Shown here one piece after another: positions 58,786-64,000 of a stretch of DNA of 64,000 bases; position 1 is the first letter of the stretch; each line of letters starts with the position of its first letter. The stretch comes from Firmicutes bacterium UBA6806 (lineage in GTDB: Bacteria > Bacillota > Clostridia > Peptostreptococcales > Acidaminobacteraceae), in the NCBI GenBank assembly GCA_002452745.1, contig DKFC01000063.1, positions 4,316 to 68,315 on the forward strand, written 5' to 3'. A program made the position numbers and the translations under genes. A model generated the notes under the pieces. It worked only from the letters and a program-made list of their open reading frames with translations. It was not told the DNA's origin and searched no databases.

Positions 58786-58856
58786 ATATTTGCCTATTTT
58801 ATATTTTTCTATTTTATATTTGCTTAATTTTTTTCGCTTTTCTATTTTATCCTGTT
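58781..58856. repeat. A/T-rich imperfect tandem repeat
   Basis: About four copies of CTATTTTATATTT with a ~15-bp spacing lie between the prfC terminator and topB. It has no obvious role. Confidence 0.6.
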
Positions 58857-58859
58857 AAA

Positions 58860-61091
58860 CTAAAATGTCATCTTCCAGCTGTAGTAACCCGCCTCTTCAT
58901 TTTTTTCATATGTCAAGTAAGCGGAAAACTTTTGCCCCTTTTTGTTGACAAAACTAGAGCTGTAGAGATCCCCATTTTCAAGCAGCCTCATCACCGCATG
59001 CCGCGTTGGAGACACGCCAATGGCTTTGAGGAATTTATCCTCTTTCCAAATGACAAATTTACATCCACCTTTCCAGTTTGTACAGCCATAGCCTCGCTTG
59101 CCCTCTATGACATCAGCACCACATTCAGGGCATTTTCCAAGCGAATTCTCATGGGGTTCTTCGAGATTTTGAATAATGTGAAATGCATCTCCCTTAATCC
59201 CTTCAACGGCTTCTTCCGTAAATTCAGTAATCGCCTTCAGAAAATCATCCTTCTGAATCTCACCTTTACCTATATCAGAAAGCGTCTTTTCGAGTCTGCC
59301 AGTATATTCAAGGTCAAACAGCGATTTGACTGGAAAAACCTCCACGAGTTTCTTTCCCATATCCGTGCAATAAAGAGATTTTCCCTTAACAGCAATATAG
59401 CCAACTCTCTTGAGCTTCATAATCGTCTCCGCCCTTGTGGCAGGTGTCCCGATACTGAATCCACTCAATATGGAAGCTATCATCTCCTGATCTTCCTCTT
59501 CATCTGCATCTATTCCACTTTCTAGTTCTTCTTCGTCAGAATCTTCCTCATCCTCTGAGGCTTCTGCCTGCCTTCTAGTTTGGTTTTTATATTTTTTCCC
59601 ACAAGTTTCCATGACTTTAAGCAGTGTTTTTTCAGTATGTCTCTTAGGTGGGTTCGTGCCCTTGGTCTCAATTTTGACCTTTTCAAAAGTAACGGATTCC
59701 CCCTCCGATACACTTGGAAGGTCATTTTCCTTTGATTTGATTTTTTCCACTTGCCGCCAGCCCTCAATCAACTGCCTACGTCCCTTGGATACAAATGTCC
59801 CCACAGCCACACCTCTTTCGGCAGGCTCTGTGATAATGGTAATTTCTTCATGCTCAGCCACGGGCATAAACTGCATTACAAATCTGTTTTTAACGGCATC
59901 ATAGACCACCTTTTCATCTGGAGACAGACCTTTCCCCACCACATATGTTGGGATAATGGCACTATGGCTTTCCACTTTGGCGTTATCAAATACCCTTTTG
60001 TTGGTGTGAAACTCTATCTCTTTTTCATATGGCAGACCCTTTTTATGGACATTTAGAACTTTAGCTGCCTTATCAATCAAAGATTCCTCAAGTGCCATAC
60101 TGGCAGTTCTCGGATAGGTTATCAGTTTCTTTTCATACAAACTCTGAGCTACTTTAAGTACCTTTTCAGAAGTCCATCCCTTTTGTTTCCCAGTGACATA
60201 GCCCTGAAGACCTGAAAGATTAAAAAGCGATGGCGGGTATTCCCGTTTTGTCTCCACAGTGTGCGTCGTGACAATTCCAACTTTCTTTAGGACTTCTTTT
60301 TTAAGCTCTTCCAGCTTTGTTTTGTCCTCGAACTTGTCATTTCCGTCTTCTGTATAAACACCTGTGTAGGTTTCACCCGCAGCCGTTTTAAATTCTGCCG
60401 TGAGTTTATGGTATTCTTCTCTGACAAAATTCTCAATTTCCATATCTCTGTCATAAATAATTTTCAGTGTAGGGAGCAATACCCTGCCTATGTTTAAAGC
60501 CTTTCCAGCCCCTCTTTGATACTTTAACGTGGCAACTGAGGTGAGGTTGATACCAATAATCCAATCCGCCCATTGTCTGCTGATTCCCGCATCCCTCAAA
60601 GGCGACATCTCTGAATTAATCACCAGCTTTTCGAGTCCTGACAGCACTTCATCAGGCGTCCATTCATTGAGAAGAAGCCTTTGAACCGTCTTTTCCACGC
60701 CCAAATACTCCAATATAATATCTCCAATTATCTGACCTTCACGGTCGTAGTCACATGCGGAAATGACGCCTGTGACGTCTTCTTTTTTTATGAGTTCATC
60801 AATAATTTGAAGTTGTTTTGCCGCACCTTCATCAACCCTATGCCTATCGTTGCCATCTGCTTTGACTTTATACTTAAAAGCATCTGGGATGAACGGAAAG
60901 TTCTCCATTCTCCAAGATGTCATCTTTTCATCATAATCTTTTGAATCATAGAGCTCCAGCAAGTGTCCAAAGGCCCATGTGACATAGTAGGACTGCCCTT
61001 CAAAATAGCCATCCCTTCTTGTCTTCGCCTGAATTGCCTCAGCGATATTTCTCGCAACTGAAGGTTTTTCGGCAATAATTACTTTAGACAT
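58860..61091 (-). CDS. topB: DNA topoisomerase III with an acidic insertion
   Basis: A 743-residue type IA topoisomerase. The Toprim motif is VIIAEKPSVARNIAEAI. The catalytic tyrosine lies in KLITYPRTASMAL. FSIGTPATRAETIMKLKRVGY is the conserved TopIII segment. A C-terminal zinc finger is CPECGADVIEGKRGYGC-NWKGGC. Just before the GTPATRA segment is an unusual acidic stretch (residues ~509-535; SEDEEDSDEEELESG). The start at 61091 has AAGGAGGTCGAG directly upstream; an in-frame ATG 14 codons earlier lies in the upstream hairpin. Confidence 0.96.
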   Translation of the reverse strand: MSKVIIAEKPSVARNIAEAIQAKTRRDGYFEGQSYYVTWAFGHLLELYDSKDYDEKMTSWRMENFPFIPDAFKYKVKADGNDRHRVDEGAAKQLQIIDELIKKEDVTGVISACDYDREGQIIGDIILEYLGVEKTVQRLLLNEWTPDEVLSGLEKLVINSEMSPLRDAGISRQWADWIIGINLTSVATLKYQRGAGKALNIGRVLLPTLKIIYDRDMEIENFVREEYHKLTAEFKTAAGETYTGVYTEDGNDKFEDKTKLEELKKEVLKKVGIVTTHTVETKREYPPSLFNLSGLQGYVTGKQKGWTSEKVLKVAQSLYEKKLITYPRTASMALEESLIDKAAKVLNVHKKGLPYEKEIEFHTNKRVFDNAKVESHSAIIPTYVVGKGLSPDEKVVYDAVKNRFVMQFMPVAEHEEITIITEPAERGVAVGTFVSKGRRQLIEGWRQVEKIKSKENDLPSVSEGESVTFEKVKIETKGTNPPKRHTEKTLLKVMETCGKKYKNQTRRQAEASEDEEDSDEEELESGIDADEEEDQEMIASILSGFSIGTPATRAETIMKLKRVGYIAVKGKSLYCTDMGKKLVEVFPVKSLFDLEYTGRLEKTLSDIGKGEIQKDDFLKAITEFTEEAVEGIKGDAFHIIQNLEEPHENSLGKCPECGADVIEGKRGYGCTNWKGGCKFVIWKEDKFLKAIGVSPTRHAVMRLLENGDLYSSSFVNKKGQKFSAYLTYEKNEEAGYYSWKMTF

Positions 61092-61110
61092 CTCGACCTC
61101 CTTAAAATAA

Positions 61111-61141
61111 GCTGCAAAATAAAAAGCTGTCATTTTGCAGC
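61111..61141 (-). repeat. 10-bp inverted repeat in the topB leader
   Basis: GCTGCAAAAT/ATTTTGCAGC (61111-61120 with 61132-61141, 11-base loop) sits ~20 bases upstream of the start. It could be an operator or an mRNA hairpin close to the ribosome site. Confidence 0.55.
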
Positions 61142-61212
61142 AGTGTCATATCAATTGTTTCCACTTTAAAATTCTAACATAAAACGCGTTCATTTTTAAT
61201 GTTTTATTTATT

Positions 61213-61240
61213 TTGCCTCCCTAACAAATTGTGGTATACT
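61213..61240 (+). promoter_or_regulatory. Promoter of the old-yellow-enzyme gene
   Basis: TTGCCT (61213-61218), a 16-bp spacer and TATACT (61235-61240) with a TGG extended -10. Confidence 0.6.
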
Positions 61241-61271
61241 CAATTCAAATACACTGTCGAGGAGAACAATC

Positions 61272-62312
61272 ATGGCAAAATTAACCGATTCCATCAAATT
61301 AAAAAACAAGACTGTCAAAAACAGACTGGTAATGCCACCAGCAGTCTGTTTCAACTGGGCTGATACCAAAGGATATGAAACCGTTAGCAGAGCTCAGCAC
61401 TATGGTGATCGAGCCAAGGGTGGAACAGGACTAATTGTCATAGAAGCTACTGCTATCCTCCCTGAAGCCCGAATTGTTGAACGTGAATTAGGTCTTTGGG
61501 AAGACGGTCATATGGCACAATTCAGCAAAATCGCAGCTGCATGTCACGAACACGGCAGCGTGGTATTGGTTCAATTGGTTCATGCAGGTCAAAAATCTTT
61601 TGGTGAAGTGGTAAAGTCATCCTCTGCGCGTGAAATTCAGGGAAAGACCTGCGAGGCCCTTACACTGGAAGAAATAGGACATGTGAAGGATGCTTTTGTC
61701 TCAGCGGCTGTCAGAGCTGAAAAAGCAGGCCTTGACGGAATCGAAATCCACGGGGCCCACGGATATCTGCTCTCTCAATTTACAGCTTCTAAAACCAACT
61801 TTAGAATAGATGCCTATGGCGGATCACTTGAAAATCGTACTCGCTTGTCAGTGGAAATCGTCAAAGCTATTAGAGAATCCACCTCAGATGAATTCATTAT
61901 AGGTTACCGCTTTGGGGTCAACGATCCCCTCATGAAAGAAGATATCTGGTTTGCCAGGGAACTGGAAGCTCTGGGCGTTGATTTTTTCAACGTCTCCTCT
62001 GGAATTGGCATGGAAGGTCTTGAAGTTCCTAAAGATTTCCCATTTTCTCCAATCACCCATATGGGAACAGTCGTTCACAAACAACTGAAAACCCCTGTGG
62101 CCTGTGTCTTTGGCATTAGGACGCCAGAAGATGCCAATTATCTGATTGAGAACAATCTCACTGATTTTGTGGCTATCGGCAGAGGACTTCTGGCTGAACC
62201 AAACTGGTTTAACAAGGCGGCCTCTGGCATCATGCCCAATATTTGCTACGATTGCAAATCCGGCTGCAAATACCGCATAGATGGCAAGACTTGTCCACTT
62301 TATGGAAAATAG
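61272..62312 (+). CDS. Old yellow enzyme-family NADH:flavin oxidoreductase
   Basis: A 346-residue TIM-barrel FMN enzyme (YqjM-like length). Visible are NRLVMPPAVCFNWADTKGYE, the substrate/FMN site GIEIHGAHGYLLSQF, and the FMN-phosphate loop ending in DFVAIGRGLLAEPNW. The C-terminus carries four cysteines (NICYDCKSGCKYRIDGKTC), which could bind a metal or cluster as in 2,4-dienoyl-CoA reductase-like members, but here the flavodoxin-like domains are absent. AGGAGAAC precedes the ATG. The substrate is an unknown enone or nitro compound. Confidence 0.92.
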   Translation: MAKLTDSIKLKNKTVKNRLVMPPAVCFNWADTKGYETVSRAQHYGDRAKGGTGLIVIEATAILPEARIVERELGLWEDGHMAQFSKIAAACHEHGSVVLVQLVHAGQKSFGEVVKSSSAREIQGKTCEALTLEEIGHVKDAFVSAAVRAEKAGLDGIEIHGAHGYLLSQFTASKTNFRIDAYGGSLENRTRLSVEIVKAIRESTSDEFIIGYRFGVNDPLMKEDIWFARELEALGVDFFNVSSGIGMEGLEVPKDFPFSPITHMGTVVHKQLKTPVACVFGIRTPEDANYLIENNLTDFVAIGRGLLAEPNWFNKAASGIMPNICYDCKSGCKYRIDGKTCPLYGK

Positions 62313-62326
62313 ATTCTCTGCAAAAG

Positions 62327-62385
62327 AGTATAAAAAAACAGATTCATCTGGACGATAGTCGTCCGCTGAATCTGTTTTTACATAA
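62327..62385. terminator. Bidirectional terminator between converging genes
   Basis: Stem AAACAGATTCA/TGAATCTGTTT with inner GGACG/CGTCC and T tracts on both strands. Serves the OYE gene and the antiporter gene. Confidence 0.85.
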
Positions 62386-62460
62386 ATCCGTCTTTTTACA
62401 TGAATTTATTTTGTATCAAATTTGTATTTTACTATCATCTCTGAACCAGTCTAATCTAAA

Positions 62461-63717
62461 TCAATCCAATTCTGAAAATGGCACAAGCTGGCTCTTCTTA
62501 TCCTCTTTTTTGATTAAATCGAGTTTTTTTGCGACATAGCATGCTGATGTTGCCTGAACCGCCAATGTGATGAGAATTGTCATAAATACCACTGATGATA
62601 AAATATTGGCATGTGGCAACTTTGAGCTCACAATGAGACCTGAAAGTGCCGCTGGAATAACACCAGTTTCTCTGACCCACATCATGAAAAGCACTTCGTT
62701 GCGCTTCCATTTAACACTTCTATCCAGTGACGTACAGACCAAAACTGACAGAGGTCTAACCACAAATACCAAAACAATTACAATGAACAAAGATTGAATC
62801 CAGTATTGACTAAGAGCACCAAAATCCACGTGCATTCCCAAGAGTATGAAGATTGAAATTTTCATAATGGTTGTAACAGTCTCACGAACATTTTTTTGGA
62901 CTTCAAAGTCCAAAGTTGGTACCCATAACTTAAAGCTCTTTTTGTTACCACAGATGAGTCCTGTGACGAAAGTTGACATATAGCCGCTGCCGCCTATACT
63001 TTGCGCCAAGCTGTATGAAATCATCACTGCCAGTATGGAGATGATTGGAGCAAACTCTGTGAATAGCCCGAATTTTCCCTCAGACACGCTGAGCGAAAAG
63101 GTTACGCCGACCACTGCACCACTGAGTACGCCAAATATCACCATCTTTAAAAGTTCAACTGTATTTGCTTCTATAGAAAACGATCCTGATTGAATAATCG
63201 TTATAATCGTCAGTACCAATATCGCTCCCACTGCATCGTTAAATGCAGATTCGCTGATAATCGTCTGTTTCACTCTGTCCACAATCTTGACCTTGGAGAA
63301 AATCGGAACAAGCGCCGCCGGGTCTGTTGATGCAATTACAGCACCGATTAAAAGCGCATAGATAAAGTCAATTTTAAAGACCCACATGGCAATAGCACCG
63401 ATTGCAAATGCGCTGATAACCACACCTAATGTGGCGAGCAACGCCACTGTCCATTTGACTTCATTCAATACTTTGAACTTGATTTCTCTTCCGCCATCAT
63501 AGAGGATAAAGGCCGCACCAAATGTTAATATGAACTGGTTGATCGATGAGTGTGTACTCACGTTAACCCAGTTTAACACAGCTGGTCCGATTAAAACCCC
63601 CGCAAATAAAAACACAACAATATCGGGCACCTTAATCAACTTACTGATTTTAGATGCCACAACACCCACAAACAAAATGAGTGCTGGAACCACTAGAAGA
63701 ACTGATGTATCTTCCAC
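62461..63717 (-). CDS. Cation:proton antiporter (CPA1/NhaP-like)
   Basis: A ~418-residue antiporter with about 12 helices. The core acidic pair is in SESAFNDAVGAILV (ND motif) after VIASTDPAALVPI, both diagnostic of CPA1. The helical WVRETGVIPAALSGL segment and the short basic tail are typical. The start is taken as GTG 63717, with GAAGGGG ~7 bases upstream; the TTG 14 codons earlier has no ribosome site. It converges on the OYE gene. Together with 54441-55613 the window holds two different antiporter families. Confidence 0.9.
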   Translation of the reverse strand: MEDTSVLLVVPALILFVGVVASKISKLIKVPDIVVFLFAGVLIGPAVLNWVNVSTHSSINQFILTFGAAFILYDGGREIKFKVLNEVKWTVALLATLGVVISAFAIGAIAMWVFKIDFIYALLIGAVIASTDPAALVPIFSKVKIVDRVKQTIISESAFNDAVGAILVLTIITIIQSGSFSIEANTVELLKMVIFGVLSGAVVGVTFSLSVSEGKFGLFTEFAPIISILAVMISYSLAQSIGGSGYMSTFVTGLICGNKKSFKLWVPTLDFEVQKNVRETVTTIMKISIFILLGMHVDFGALSQYWIQSLFIVIVLVFVVRPLSVLVCTSLDRSVKWKRNEVLFMMWVRETGVIPAALSGLIVSSKLPHANILSSVVFMTILITLAVQATSACYVAKKLDLIKKEDKKSQLVPFSELD

Positions 63718-63901
63718 AGCTACCCCTTCTTTCTGAAATTGAGAACCTTTTTTTAACAAAGTGATTCAATGAATCTCAATTCCTAATTTTAATAAATTTA
63801 TGAACCACAATTTAAGAGTATACGCTCTTTTTTTAAGGTTGCACATCTTTTTTTAGTCAAATAATTGTAAATTTTTTATGACTAAAAGCTGACACGTCTC
63901 T

Positions 63902-64000
63902 CTACTTATTCAAATATCTGGTTTCAAATACTTCTTTTGTAAGGGGTTTGCTGAAATAATATCCCTGAATTTCATCATGTTAAATGAAAAGTTAACTTCC
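63902..64000 (-). pseudogene. C-terminal remnant of an EAL-domain gene
   Basis: Reading the minus strand, positions 63979-63902 encode HDEIQGYYFSKPLTKEVFE... ending TRYLNK-stop, the classical end of an EAL c-di-GMP phosphodiesterase. However, an in-frame TAA lies at 63980-63982, directly before it. So either the gene is broken or the window edge hides a frameshift. Only 25 codons are seen. Confidence 0.5.

Noticed and set aside
1..64000. tRNA, rRNA, CRISPR arrays, insertion sequences, replication origin
   Set aside because: No cloverleaf with CCA-type arm, rRNA core sequence, repeat-spacer array, transposase or DnaA-box cluster was recognised on reading both strands.

Overview
The window reads as chromosome of an anaerobic, low-GC Gram-positive bacterium of the Clostridia, possibly Fusibacter-like (inference from gene content). 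The support is a SUF iron-sulfur operon of Gram-positive type with SufU, an NADH-linked [FeFe]-hydrogenase, an Fe-S cysteine desulfidase, an S-layer (SLH) protein and a CWB2-anchored protein, strong AGGAGG-type ribosome sites and many intrinsic terminators. I see no rRNA, tRNA, CRISPR array, insertion sequence or integrase.

Layout. 1-5.0 kb: a truncated PAS/GAF membrane sensor, a gamma-carbonic-anhydrase-like protein, a membrane protein, a nitroreductase, and an iron gene pair (ferritin-like VIT transporter plus a helical partner). 5.1-10.1 kb: sufCBDSU on the minus strand behind a promoter with a possible Fur box. 10.3-13.8 kb: a HAD phosphatase and a DUF4153 membrane operon. 14.3-17.9 kb: an NHL/Ig-like/SLH surface protein. 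18-23.2 kb: DUF362 ferredoxin, a GH73 hydrolase, DUF2202, OsmC, a candidate structured small RNA, and an HD-GYP gene broken by a one-base frameshift in an A tract. 23.4-27.7 kb: an Fe-S cysteine desulfidase behind a consensus sigma-54 promoter, then marR-lon. 28-34.9 kb: hydCBA, with a Rex-like operator, flanked by two helix-turn-helix/TPR regulators.

35-43 kb is the most unusual part. A PRMT-like methyltransferase, two 80-residue tail-collar proteins and a discoidin/cadherin-like protein form an operon behind a strong promoter. None of them has a signal peptide. Downstream on the same strand is a 1,738-residue adhesin with ten Ig-like repeats; its best-conserved units recur at exactly 270 bp. 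43-54 kb: GNAT, a calcium-loop protein, an M15 peptidase, a sigma-54 activator with a cysteine cluster, EAL-HDOD, HD, a PHP-PPP phosphatase fusion, a DMT transporter and a GGDEF cyclase. 54.4-64 kb: an antiporter paired with a PII-like protein, a small membrane protein with a structured leader, prfC, topB, an old-yellow-enzyme homologue, a second antiporter, and the broken end of an EAL gene.

The genes point to an organism that handles iron and sulfur carefully (SUF, desulfidase, VIT, ferritin-like), disposes of NADH reducing power as hydrogen, and uses cyclic-di-GMP signalling (HD-GYP, EAL-HDOD, GGDEF and an EAL remnant) in a region that also encodes large adhesins. The tail-collar/PRMT operon, the PHP-PPP fusion, the small RNA and the sigma-54 desulfidase promoter are the best candidates for new biology.
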